A stretch of 10,867 nucleotides of DNA from contig JAEOSH010000066.1 in the NCBI GenBank assembly GCA_016840465.1, positions 1-10,867 on the forward strand. Reading direction: 5' to 3'. Both the position numbers and the translations under genes were made by a program. Positions 1-6,247 of this stretch are shown in pieces (the stretch's first letter is position 1; every line of letters starts with the position of its first letter). The stretch is from Candidatus Baldrarchaeum yapensis (GTDB lineage: Archaea; Asgardarchaeota; Baldrarchaeia; Baldrarchaeales; Baldrarchaeaceae). The notes below the pieces were generated by a model, which saw only the letters and a list, made by a program, of their open reading frames with translations, ran no database searches and was not told the DNA's origin.

Positions 1-18
1 TGTTAGGATGGGGCCCTC

Positions 19-489
19 ATGAAAATTGTGAAAATTATGGAAGAAGAAGATCTACACGATTTTTTCTTTCAACATCCATACATCTTAATTGGATCTGAAA
101 CCCCCATCCTAGAAAAATCTCATGAACGGAGGATAAGCCCCTCATCTATCGCCGACCTTTATCTAAAAACCCCCACAAGTGAATATATTATCGAAATAAA
201 GGACAATAAGATAAGAACCGCAGACATATTACAGGCGCTAAGATACAAAATGGAATTACTCAAAGAAAATCTGAAAATCCTTATTATCGGATATGGAATC
301 TCTGCAGATGCTCTTGCTCTCGCCAGAAAGCAAAAGATACAAGTGAAGATCATAGGAAAGGACATACCATCAGTACTAGCTATATGCGATCATTGCAGAA
401 GATCTTATGATGCAAATAAAAATTCTTGCCCATACTGCGGTCATTCACGAAAAATATTAATCGTAGACCTCCGGAAAATCTCCAAATAA
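19..489 (+). CDS. NucS-like PD-(D/E)XK nuclease with C-terminal zinc ribbon
   Basis: A 156-residue protein that looks like the nuclease domain of NucS/DUF91-type enzymes fused to a small zinc ribbon. Seen: an N-terminal helix with a 'HP.ILIG' pattern (residues 11-25), then the PD-(D/E)XK core with D46 in 'IADLY', E59-I-K61 in 'IIEIKDN', and Q72xxxY76 in 'QALRY', the RecB-type QxxxY motif. A strand-helix unit follows (residues 86-112; compare NucS 'ILIxxxIxxDALxLA'). C123xxC126 and C137xxC140 then form a likely zinc-binding knuckle. Family knowledge: NucS cuts mismatched or branched DNA, but it has an extra N-terminal domain that is missing here, so the substrate is unknown. The ATG at 19 has a GGATGGGG-like ribosome-binding site 5 nt upstream. 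The gene stands alone; a T5 tract follows the stop. The nuclease fold is fairly sure, the biological role is not. Confidence 0.75.
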   Translation: MKIVKIMEEEDLHDFFFQHPYILIGSETPILEKSHERRISPSSIADLYLKTPTSEYIIEIKDNKIRTADILQALRYKMELLKENLKILIIGYGISADALALARKQKIQVKIIGKDIPSVLAICDHCRRSYDANKNSCPYCGHSRKILIVDLRKISK

Positions 490-785
490 GGATTTTTAGA
501 CCTTCGTAAGCAAACCTGTAATAAATATCTTCAATCAAGTGATAAAGTACATTAAAACAACAATAACAGCAACCTATATTTTCTCATTGAATATGCACAA
601 ATATCGCCAGAAAAACCGACCTCCCAGAGGATTAGTAATAAAGATGCTGTGTACGTCCCCAACCCTATCACCCCCACTCCTGCATATTCTTCTTATCGCC
701 TGCCGATAATGTAATCATAATACACCTGGTATGAAACCACTCGATGATCACTTACGTGCGCTGATACGCCTTACTATCTCTCAAG
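490..785. other. Gene-free spacer
   Basis: About 300 bases with no convincing gene. Short open frames occur on both strands, for example a 38-codon frame from the ATG at 593 and a roughly 46-codon frame on the minus strand across 545-685, but neither has a convincing ribosome-binding site or a protein-like composition. The only readable signal lies at its right end, the TATA-like box of the next operon. Confidence 0.5.
493..497 (+). terminator. Possible T-tract terminator after the NucS-like gene
   Basis: Five T residues begin 4 nt after the stop codon of the nuclease gene. Archaeal termination often relies on short U-rich stretches without a hairpin, so this is a plausible but weak terminator. 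Confidence 0.25.
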
Positions 786-791
786 TATATA
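786..791 (+). promoter_or_regulatory. TATA-like box of the DUF6884/GIY-YIG operon
   Basis: TATATA at this position would place transcription start near 813-815, just before the GGAGGT ribosome-binding site at 817-822 and the TTG start at 831. Spacing is the main evidence. If correct, the upstream ATG at 807 would lie outside the transcript. Confidence 0.4.
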
Positions 792-830
792 GCTACCTAT
801 CTGTCTATGCTATGGCGGAGGTTGAACGCA

Positions 831-1295
831 TTGAGCGTACTCTGCATCGTACAATGTAGCGATAGGAAAATCTGGGATAAGCACCCAGATATGGGGGCGG
901 TGAGAGCTAGAGACGCCTACACGGGCCTTTTAACGAAAACGGCTATTATATACGCAGAAAAATTTCACAAGAACTCGTGGGTTATACTATCAGCAAAATA
1001 CGGCTTCCTAAAACCAGATGACATCGTTCCCGGACCCTATAACGTCACCTTCAAAAGAAAGAGTACCGGCCCGATCAATGTAGAAGAACTGATAAGACAG
1101 GCGCAAGAGAAAAATCTCTATAGATACGACATAATAGTGGTACTCGGAGGTAAAGAGTATGCCGAGGTCGTGAAGAGGGTGTTCCCGAATAAGAAGATCA
1201 TAGAACCACTAAAAGGCCTCAGGTACGGTGAGAAAGTTAAGAAATTAAAAGAAGCTCTACTGGCGGAAAAACCACTCGTCGAGGAAAATTTATGA
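831..1295 (+). CDS. DUF6884 domain protein
   Basis: A 154-residue protein of the DUF6884 type, a Rossmann-like fold seen in bacteria and archaea, sometimes near base-modification or restriction genes; the biochemical function is not established. Seen: the N-terminal strand with 'IVQCSDRKIWD' (residues 6-16), 'RARDAYTGLLTKTA' (25-38), the family hallmark 'WVILSAKYGFLKPDD' (50-64), 'PYNVTFK' (69-75), then 'DIIVVLGGKEYAEVV' in the C-terminal half. I chose the TTG at 831 because GGAGGT ends 8 nt before it and the protein then begins exactly at the first strand. An ATG at 807 would add 8 residues ahead of the family start and would swallow the ribosome-binding site. The stop overlaps the next start as ATGA, implying translational coupling with the GIY-YIG gene. 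Confidence 0.72.
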   Translation: MSVLCIVQCSDRKIWDKHPDMGAVRARDAYTGLLTKTAIIYAEKFHKNSWVILSAKYGFLKPDDIVPGPYNVTFKRKSTGPINVEELIRQAQEKNLYRYDIIVVLGGKEYAEVVKRVFPNKKIIEPLKGLRYGEKVKKLKEALLAEKPLVEENL

Positions 1296-2179
1296 GCTAT
1301 AGAAGTAAATATGACAAATACTGGATTCAAAAAGTGGACGAGCTGATTAAAGCCGTTAATATAGCAAATACTAACGGCATCTCCATAATCAATATTAGTG
1401 ATATAGTAACCTACGGCGAACGAAAACCGGAAAGCTGGTGCGGCAAAATAATCCTGTGTAAAGATACTATAATAAGGGATAGCGCGCTGACGCATCTAAA
1501 GTCTCTCGGCAGGATTCTCCTTACTTACAGGGTCTTGAAAAACTACAATTCCTACTTCAGCTTCAAAATCTCAAGGGACCTTAAATTGGAAATAAAAAGG
1601 ATGAGCATAGACGTCATGACGAATCATCGTAGCTCTTCAGCGGCTGGAAAAGAACACAAAGAGCATCCAGTGATAAACAGAAAAACCAAATTTCGAGAAA
1701 CTCCATTAGGTGTGAACTGTAAATGCGACACGCTGTTCTGCGGCTTCCTGTGGCATGAATTATCCACACTAAAAGCCCATGACCTACCCAAAGAACCAGG
1801 TGTCTACGTGATAAGAATTATCAAGAAAGGTGAAGAAACCGAGAAAGCTAAACACAAATTAGAGGATGTTATCTCAAAAACAAACTGGAAAGAACTAATA
1901 AGCTATGTTAATTCAAGATTAAACAGAATCACCCGTATCGAGAACTGCCCAGTTATATACATCGGCTCCACATCCGATATCCGTACTAGATATAGGGATT
2001 TAGCTGGTATAAGACACACCGCGTTCTTCCCAATTTTGGCATTACTGCTCTGCGGGTGGGAACTTGATTATGGATTCAAAACAGTACCGTCGAAAAAAGA
2101 TGCAAAACATTTAGAGGACGAACTGAAAAGAAAATATGAAGACCTCCATGGAATGCTACCTGCACTTGTAGAGGAGTAA
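1292..2179 (+). CDS. GIY-YIG nuclease-like protein with unknown N-terminal domain
   Basis: A 295-residue protein. The C-terminal half carries GIY-YIG signatures: 'GVYVIR' (G170-V-Y172), 'VIYIGST' (221-227), R231/R233 in 'DIRTRYRDL', and a helix with E275 and E277 ending in 'HGMLP'. Family enzymes cut DNA using a Tyr, an Arg and a metal-binding Glu. Two oddities: about 50 residues separate the GIY and YIG strands, far more than the usual 10 or so, and the Asn that often follows the final 'LP' is absent (it reads LPALVEE). Residues 1-110 form a separate domain with 'SWCGKIILCKD' and 'THLKSLGRIL', which I do not recognise. Between them lies C143-x-C145-x4-C150 in a 'FLWHE' context, perhaps a metal or structural site. 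It overlaps the DUF6884 gene by 4 nt, so the two proteins probably act together. Confidence 0.75.
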   Translation: MSYRSKYDKYWIQKVDELIKAVNIANTNGISIINISDIVTYGERKPESWCGKIILCKDTIIRDSALTHLKSLGRILLTYRVLKNYNSYFSFKISRDLKLEIKRMSIDVMTNHRSSSAAGKEHKEHPVINRKTKFRETPLGVNCKCDTLFCGFLWHELSTLKAHDLPKEPGVYVIRIIKKGEETEKAKHKLEDVISKTNWKELISYVNSRLNRITRIENCPVIYIGSTSDIRTRYRDLAGIRHTAFFPILALLLCGWELDYGFKTVPSKKDAKHLEDELKRKYEDLHGMLPALVEE

Positions 2180-2306
2180 CAATGTAATTTGGAAAACGAA
2201 GGAATTAGGGAAAGCATTAAAAGGTTGGAGGATTCTTGAGACTCCAAATGGCCATAAACTTGGCGCTTAAGTATTTCAAAAATGCGAAAATACTGACTTA
2301 ACATCC

Positions 2307-2335
2307 AGAGAGATTCTCCACGGATGGTTCTCTCT
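2307..2335. terminator. Hairpin between convergent genes
   Basis: AGAGAGA (2307-2313) and TCTCTCT (2329-2335) can pair as a 7-bp stem with a 15-nt loop, followed by TT. It sits in the 160-bp gap between the convergent GIY-YIG and EVE genes. A bidirectional terminator role is possible; the pairing is seen, the function is guessed. Confidence 0.25.
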
Positions 2336-2342
2336 TTACCAC

Positions 2343-2786
2343 TTATCCTAAAGCCCTCTCTATCAATTCGTAGTCTTCCTTCGGAATCTCCACCATTGCT
2401 CTCCTCAGGTATCCGCTCCACCTCTGCTTATTCTTTATGAAGGATAATTTCGGAACCAGTTCCTTAAAAAACACCGGTTTCTCGGCTATCTTTATCGGTT
2501 TTAGACGGACTCTGTTCGGAAATGAGTGCGTCCCCTTATAGGCCTTGAATATCGGGGTCGAGTCCTTATACACCTCCGATGTCGCCTCAAAGATGCCCAC
2601 AATGCGCGACGGAATAACCTCCTTGTCCATCTTCGTCTGCATAACGTAGAAGATCAGTCTGTCCCCCGGCCTCACCCTCTCTATCGTGCCCCTGAACCTG
2701 TCACTCACTCCCCAAACGTTGTGCTTCCGCACGACCTCCCAGTTCGCCTGCGTCGTCACGCAAATCCAGTACCTCACACACCCCAC
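2343..2786 (-). CDS. EVE domain protein (PUA-like)
   Basis: A 147-residue single-domain protein of the EVE/UPF0310 family (PUA superfamily). Seen: 'RYWICVTTQANWEVV' (residues 5-19), 'VWGVSDRFRGTIERVRPGDRLIFYVMQ' spread over 24-50 with the conserved G41-D42, then 'IVGIFEATSEVYKDSTPIF' and a final strand-helix with 'FIKNKQRWSGYLRR'. Family knowledge: EVE domains bind modified nucleobases in DNA or RNA and are often paired with nucleases in modification-dependent restriction. Here the domain stands alone with no enzymatic part, so a stand-alone reader or an RNA role are both possible. The GTG at 2786 lies about 26-28 nt from the ATTTAAAT box, which fits a leaderless mRNA starting at this codon. 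A second GTG at 2777 is an alternative. Confidence 0.88.
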   Translation of the reverse strand: MGCVRYWICVTTQANWEVVRKHNVWGVSDRFRGTIERVRPGDRLIFYVMQTKMDKEVIPSRIVGIFEATSEVYKDSTPIFKAYKGTHSFPNRVRLKPIKIAEKPVFFKELVPKLSFIKNKQRWSGYLRRAMVEIPKEDYELIERALG

Positions 2787-2810
2787 CCATCCCTATATCG
2801 CCCCCGCAGT

Positions 2811-2818
2811 ATTTAAAT
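2811..2818. promoter_or_regulatory. Palindromic ATTTAAAT, likely shared TATA box
   Basis: A perfect 8-bp palindrome between the divergent EVE and DUF365 genes. Leftwards, transcription starting about 26 nt away falls near 2788, at the EVE GTG (leaderless). Rightwards it falls near 2840, giving the DUF365 gene a leader of about 35 nt with a strong GGGGAGGA site. One TATA-binding site could therefore serve both directions. This rests on spacing alone. Confidence 0.45.
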
Positions 2819-2875
2819 CTGAAGAACACCACTTCCTCCTAAGAAGCATGAACACCAACCCCGCGGGGAGGAAAC

Positions 2876-3325
2876 ATGACTAAAATAGCCGGCGCAATAT
2901 TCCCCGTGCCCAGCAACCTCATCGGAAGAATACTGGACGAAAAGCGCGACGTCTTCATCAAACACCCCACCCTCTTCAAGGAACTGAAACCCGGAGACAA
3001 AATACTGTTCTACGCATCCGGAGAAATAAGAGCAATAGTTGGGGAGGCAACAATAAAGAAAATAGAGTTCATGACGGGAAAAGAGGCCCTCGAAAAGTAC
3101 GGAAGACGTCTGTTTATAGACGAGAAGGAGTTAAGAGACTACTCCAAGCCGCTGAGCGCAAGGAAGGGAAGAGGCGGCGCCCCGAGGGAAATAAAATACC
3201 TGGTCCTGGAACTCGAAAACATAAGAAGATACAAGAAACCGTACAAGCCCAAGCGGTTCATAACCGTCGGAGGAAAGTACCTCACCGAGAGCGAGTACAA
3301 AAACATCCTGTCACAGGTGGAATAA
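2876..3325 (+). CDS. DUF365 family protein (PUA-like)
   Basis: A 149-residue protein that I recognise as the archaeal DUF365 family, a PUA/ASCH-like fold of unknown function. Seen: 'GAIFPVPSNLIGRIL' (6-20), 'DVFIKHPT' (25-32), 'ELKPGDKILFYASGE' (36-50), 'AIVGEATIKKIEFM', and a C-terminal 'KRFITVGGKYLTESEYKNIL'. The PGDKILFY segment parallels PGDRLIFY of the divergent EVE protein, which supports a common PUA-like fold for both. The ATG at 2876 follows GGGGAGGA at 2865-2872. The gene is richer in C-ending codons than the flanking AT-rich genes. An 11-codon upstream frame (ATG 2848, stop 2881-2883) overlaps its start. A nucleic-acid-binding role is family-level inference. Confidence 0.8.
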   Translation: MTKIAGAIFPVPSNLIGRILDEKRDVFIKHPTLFKELKPGDKILFYASGEIRAIVGEATIKKIEFMTGKEALEKYGRRLFIDEKELRDYSKPLSARKGRGGAPREIKYLVLELENIRRYKKPYKPKRFITVGGKYLTESEYKNILSQVE

Positions 3326-3496
3326 CGCCCCTAGGGTAGTATAACCTCGACTCTTTCATCCTTTTACATTTCTGGTGTTTCTCTGCATGAAATAGTTCAT
3401 TGAAAAGATATCTCACTATTCGGCATCTATTAATGACACGGAGGTTTCTCTTATAAAGCCAAAAACTCCCAGAAATATAGAAAAGGTCGACGGAAG

Positions 3497-3502
3497 AAAA
3501 AA
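3497..3502 (-). terminator. T6 tract ending the ATPase-nuclease operon
   Basis: On the minus strand TTTTTT occurs 8 nt past the stop codon of the PD-(D/E)XK gene, within TTCTTTTTTCTTCC. U-rich tracts of this kind terminate archaeal transcription. Confidence 0.4.
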
Positions 3503-3509
3503 GAACGTA

Positions 3510-3962
3510 TTAAACGGCCTCAAGAATCAATGATCCACCCGTTTCGAATCTTCTCAGATATTCTGTGAAGATATCCCCTCGAATTTTCTTTCTAACAAGT
3601 TTAATGTTATGAGATACCATCGATGATAACTTTTTGGCATAAAGTATCCTCTTCACCATAGCCGTTATTCCCATCCTTCTTAGAAAATCCTCAACGTTGT
3701 CGAACTTCTCTCTCACTTCCTCCTCATCCCCAGGCCGTACAGTTCCGCACTTCAGTTCGAGCAAATAGATGGTATTTTGGGAGATTATTAAGTAATCGCA
3801 CACTTTCCTCATCTGTAAGTCCTTTACTCTCTTGTTCAAGCACCTATCGACTTTTACAACATATAACTCCCCAGACTCCGAAAATACCCTTACACCACAA
3901 CCTTCCTCCTCTTCCACACACAAATTTCCCTCAATTAAGCACTCCCTAAGAACTTCCGGCAC
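3510..3962 (-). CDS. PD-(D/E)XK nuclease-like partner of the ATPase
   Basis: With the GTG start at 3962 this is a 150-residue protein. Seen: 'YVVKVDRCL' (34-42), then 'KVCDYLIIS' with D56 and 'IYLLELKCG' with E69-L-K71. The D-x12-E-x-K spacing on two strands is the PD-(D/E)XK nuclease core, and the 'KVD.C......CDYL.....LELK' arrangement resembles small nucleases found beside OLD-like ATPases. The C-terminal 60 residues are helical and basic. The start is uncertain: the GTG at 3962 gives a 17-nt overlap with the ATPase gene and begins at a plausible first helix. The ATG at 4028 has a GGAG 4 nt upstream but adds 22 low-complexity residues and an 83-nt overlap. The gene is in an operon with the ATPase, so joint action is likely; the catalytic role is inferred. 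Confidence 0.68.
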   Translation of the reverse strand: MPEVLRECLIEGNLCVEEEEGCGVRVFSESGELYVVKVDRCLNKRVKDLQMRKVCDYLIISQNTIYLLELKCGTVRPGDEEEVREKFDNVEDFLRRMGITAMVKRILYAKKLSSMVSHNIKLVRKKIRGDIFTEYLRRFETGGSLILEAV

Positions 3963-5346
3963 CTGAGGATAAATGTGAGAGGGTGATGAGTCTTGCCTCC
4001 TCCCCGTAGAGGTCCTCGGCAACCTCATCCATCTCCGGAAGCTTTTCTATAGACGGTGGAGTGACCTTCACCTGTTCGGTAACGCTACCATCACCGTCCC
4101 ACCGCATCCAGTAAATCGCAAGATCCTCTGGCCTTAATTCGTATTCTCGACTAAGACCTAGTTCTTTTAATTTCTCGTCCGGTATCTTCCCCAGAGAGCA
4201 AAGATGTGCAAACACGGTCGGAAATATCATGCTATGAGTCGTTATCAGAATGCTAATATTCCTCCTCGCAACTTTGGCAAATAACTTTGCTAACAGCACT
4301 TGCGCCTTCGGATGAACATGCGCCTCCGGCTCCTCCATAATGAGAGACCGACCCGGGGTGATCTTGCGTAAGGCAAGGTATAAGGGGGCGAGCTCGGCTA
4401 TCAGTGATGATGCTTTATCCAAGGGCAACGAGATGCCTTCTCTCTTATAAATCAGCCTAAGATCCCTCGTTACCTCCACTGTTCCCTCCAACACTTGTTC
4501 AAGGTCCCTAACTTCATCAATACCCACTTGCTTGCTGGGCATCTCCGGTTCCATCAGCAACTCGGTGAGCATATCCGCCGTTATCCTCGATATGTGAAAG
4601 CTTTCTCTTGATATCTCCTCAATCAACTGCTTAAAGCTCCTCGGTAAACTTAAAAGCTCTGGCAAGCTGGCTTTTATATAAGAGGTCAGTAGTGGCCTAT
4701 AAGCCCTGAAAAGCCCCGCTCGCTCGGCTAACAAGTATATTGGATCCTTAAATGTGAATCTTTCAGAAATTTTTTGTAGTATTTGCTCTAAATTGCCCAT
4801 GGATAAGATTAAAGACGTCACAGTCCTTGCGGCCGTTTCCGTATCCCCCTCTTCCGTACCGACAGCCTCAATTATCTTCTTTATTGACTCACAACCCTGC
4901 AATATCTCCCTTTCAATATCACTCGAGAATTTAATATCAACCTCGACATCCTCTCGTGTACCCCTAATTAGCACCTTAACGGGCTCGCTATCGAGCCTTA
5001 TCAAAAAATTATTAGACCCCCACCTCACAGCAGCATCTAGCGGCGTGAATACGCGAAGAACCTCCTCCTTCACAACCTCCTCGTAAGATTTTACGATTGT
5101 CTCCACCACATCCCCTGCAAATGCACTAACCCCGGAACCACCACCCGAAATTCTCAATGCAAGCTTCATCAGCAACTGTAAGACCGCTTTTTGAGAAAAA
5201 CTCCTCCCCAAGGCGTAAATTACCGACGCCAGATATGACTTCCCCACATTGTTTCTCCCTAATAGAACAACAATGCGACGAAGTTCGATTTCTGCGGATT
5301 TTATGGGACCCAGATCCTTAACTTCCAACAACGCCCCTGCAGACAT
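3946..5346 (-). CDS. OLD/RecF-like AAA ATPase
   Basis: A 466-residue ABC-type ATPase of the AAA_15/AAA_21 (OLD-like) group. Seen: first strand and 'LGPIKSAEIEL' (12-22), Walker A GRNNVGKS (30-37), a helical insert of about 250 residues (60-300), a signature-like segment SSLIAE at 313-318 that departs from the usual LSxG, Walker B with 'LIMEEPEAHVHP' (E338, E339, H343, H345), and the switch TTHS (369-372). The protein ends about 95 residues later without a TOPRIM domain; the following gene encodes a PD-(D/E)XK nuclease instead. Family knowledge: such ATPases sense or thread DNA and control a nuclease in phage defence. The ATG at 5346 has GGTGAG 4-5 nt upstream, and a TATATA-like box at 5406-5413 (minus strand) fits a leader of about 40 nt. 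Confidence 0.88.
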   Translation of the reverse strand: MSAGALLEVKDLGPIKSAEIELRRIVVLLGRNNVGKSYLASVIYALGRSFSQKAVLQLLMKLALRISGGGSGVSAFAGDVVETIVKSYEEVVKEEVLRVFTPLDAAVRWGSNNFLIRLDSEPVKVLIRGTREDVEVDIKFSSDIEREILQGCESIKKIIEAVGTEEGDTETAARTVTSLILSMGNLEQILQKISERFTFKDPIYLLAERAGLFRAYRPLLTSYIKASLPELLSLPRSFKQLIEEISRESFHISRITADMLTELLMEPEMPSKQVGIDEVRDLEQVLEGTVEVTRDLRLIYKREGISLPLDKASSLIAELAPLYLALRKITPGRSLIMEEPEAHVHPKAQVLLAKLFAKVARRNISILITTHSMIFPTVFAHLCSLGKIPDEKLKELGLSREYELRPEDLAIYWMRWDGDGSVTEQVKVTPPSIEKLPEMDEVAEDLYGEEARLITLSHLSSGAGSS

Positions 5347-5405
5347 TCTCTCACCAGACCCTTCCGTTGCTATTCTCGCTTTAACTACATTTTACTAAAC
5401 TGCTC

Positions 5406-5413
5406 ATATATAC
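5406..5413 (-). promoter_or_regulatory. TATA-like box of the ATPase-nuclease operon
   Basis: The minus strand reads GTATATAT here, preceded by an A-rich run (AAAAA). Transcription start about 26 nt downstream (near 5384) leaves a leader of roughly 38 nt containing the GGTGAG site before the ATG at 5346. Confidence 0.4.
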
Positions 5414-5502
5414 TTTTTAGAGCAGAACAATCCTCGACGACAGGCCTCACCTTACATCACATCATGAAATGCATCACTCGAACATCTCTGCTGGAAATAC
5501 TC

Positions 5503-5577
5503 CTATAGGAAGAGCTTTCTTATAATACCAGCACCCGAGTTCACTGCCTTATCGACGCTTTTTAGGGATATTATCAC
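5503..5577 (-). CDS. Tiny ORF overlapping the DUF433 stop
   Basis: A 24-codon frame starts with a GTG whose last bases form the TGA stop of the DUF433 gene (GTGA overlap), exactly where a toxin gene would normally begin. The translation starts 'MIISLKSVDKAVNSG' and shows no resemblance to a DUF5615 PIN-like toxin. It may be a stub of a deleted partner or chance. Confidence 0.15.
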   Translation of the reverse strand: MIISLKSVDKAVNSGAGIIRKLFL

Positions 5578-5786
5578 CTATTAGTAGTTTCAATCGTCTT
5601 CCTTGCGTATTTGATCGCTGCAATGACATCCTCCCTTGTCAACCCGTATTCCTCACATATCTCATCGATGCTCCATCCATTCTCCAGAAGCTTGAGTATA
5701 AACTCCACAGAGATCCTCGTGCCCTTAATAACCGGTTTTCCCCCGAGAATATTAGGATCTCTTACTATTCTCTCCTCGGCGGTCAT
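5574..5786 (-). CDS. DUF433 antitoxin-like protein, no visible toxin
   Basis: A 70-residue protein that matches the DUF433 family along its whole length: 'IVRDPNILGGKPVIKGTRI' (7-25), 'ILKLLENGWSIDEICEEYG' (30-48) and 'LTREDVIAAIKYA' (49-61), the last two forming a helix-turn-helix. DUF433 proteins are usually VapB-like antitoxins paired with a DUF5615 PIN-like ribonuclease encoded immediately downstream. Nothing like that partner follows within the 230 bases before the ATPase gene, nor is it seen upstream, so this is an orphan copy or the survivor of a broken pair. The ATG at 5786 has GGTGGG about 5 nt upstream, and TATTTTAT near 5842-5851 (minus strand) is a plausible TATA box. Confidence 0.88.
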   Translation of the reverse strand: MTAEERIVRDPNILGGKPVIKGTRISVEFILKLLENGWSIDEICEEYGLTREDVIAAIKYARKTIETTNR

Positions 5787-5942
5787 TACAACCCACCAAC
5801 TCTGCCGGGTAAGTCGGAATATGGATCATATGCGGATGCGGAATAAAATATTAGGTTGATACTATGAAACCCCATCGGTTTTTCTTAGAAAATACTCAAT
5901 ATCGTCCAACTTTTCCCTTAACTCCTACACCTTTAACCGATC

Positions 5943-5949
5943 CTTTAAA
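5943..5949 (+). promoter_or_regulatory. TATA-like box of the 5999-6557 gene pair
   Basis: CTTTAAAA here puts transcription start near 5972, leaving a leader of about 27 nt that carries GGAGGCG (5987-5993) ahead of the ATG at 5999. This supports the internal start rather than the upstream ATG at 5864. Confidence 0.45.
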
Positions 5950-5998
5950 ATGTTTCACTACCCCTATTAATTCTGACGAACAATTTGGAGGCGTAGCG

Positions 5999-6247
5999 AT
6001 GAAGATCAAGATCTCCGTGGAGATTCCCAAGGCAATCGCGGATATGCTCGGTGAGGATCCTCGTAACATCCTCCTTAGAGCAATTGTGGAGCGCGCCCTC
6101 ATAAATCAACTCCTCTTCGGGGAAAAAGTAACCTCCAGACCCGAAGCCGATGAGGAAATGATGAATGTGGTATTGGAAATAGATAGAAAGGTGAAGGAGG
6201 AAATTGCCAGGAGATATGGTAGGTCTGGAGATACTCGATGTAATTAA
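5999..6247 (+). CDS. Small unknown protein, antitoxin-like N-terminus
   Basis: An 82-residue protein with no family I can name with confidence. It opens 'MKIKISVEIPKAIADMLG', a strand followed by a helix reminiscent of ribbon-helix-helix or UPF0175-type antitoxins, then a second helix 'ILLRAIVERALINQLLFGEK' (residues 28-47) and a charged helical tail rich in Glu, Lys and Arg (residues 52-77). It lacks the later UPF0175 helix-turn-helix pattern, so that link is weak. The start at 5999 has GGAGGCG with a 5-nt spacer. The upstream in-frame stretch from 5864 has no such site, would cover the promoter and encodes an unlikely Pro/Thr-rich sequence. The 3' end overlaps the next gene by about 32 nt, so the two are probably made together. 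Confidence 0.62.
   Translation: MKIKISVEIPKAIADMLGEDPRNILLRAIVERALINQLLFGEKVTSRPEADEEMMNVVLEIDRKVKEEIARRYGRSGDTRCN

Noticed and set aside
545-685. Roughly 46-codon minus-strand frame with a hydrophobic translation
   Set aside because: It has a plausible GTG or TTG but no promoter context, and its Leu-run composition is consistent with the reverse strand of AT-rich spacer.
807-830. ATG at 807 as start of the DUF6884 gene
   Set aside because: The GGAGGT site lies inside that extension and points to the TTG at 831; the extra 8 residues precede the first strand of the family.
4397-4408. GTGATGATG, a box C-like motif for a C/D sRNA
   Set aside because: It lies inside the ATPase coding sequence and no correctly spaced box D, C' and D' set was found.
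4754-5086. 110-codon plus-strand frame inside the first ATPase
   Set aside because: It is antisense to a well-supported ATPase gene and has a Ser/Thr-rich, shadow-like composition.
5864-5998. Longer N-terminus for the 5999 gene, starting at the ATG at 5864
   Set aside because: It has no ribosome-binding site, would run through the TTTAAAA box, and encodes an unlikely Pro/Thr-rich sequence, whereas GGAGGCG is perfectly placed for 5999.
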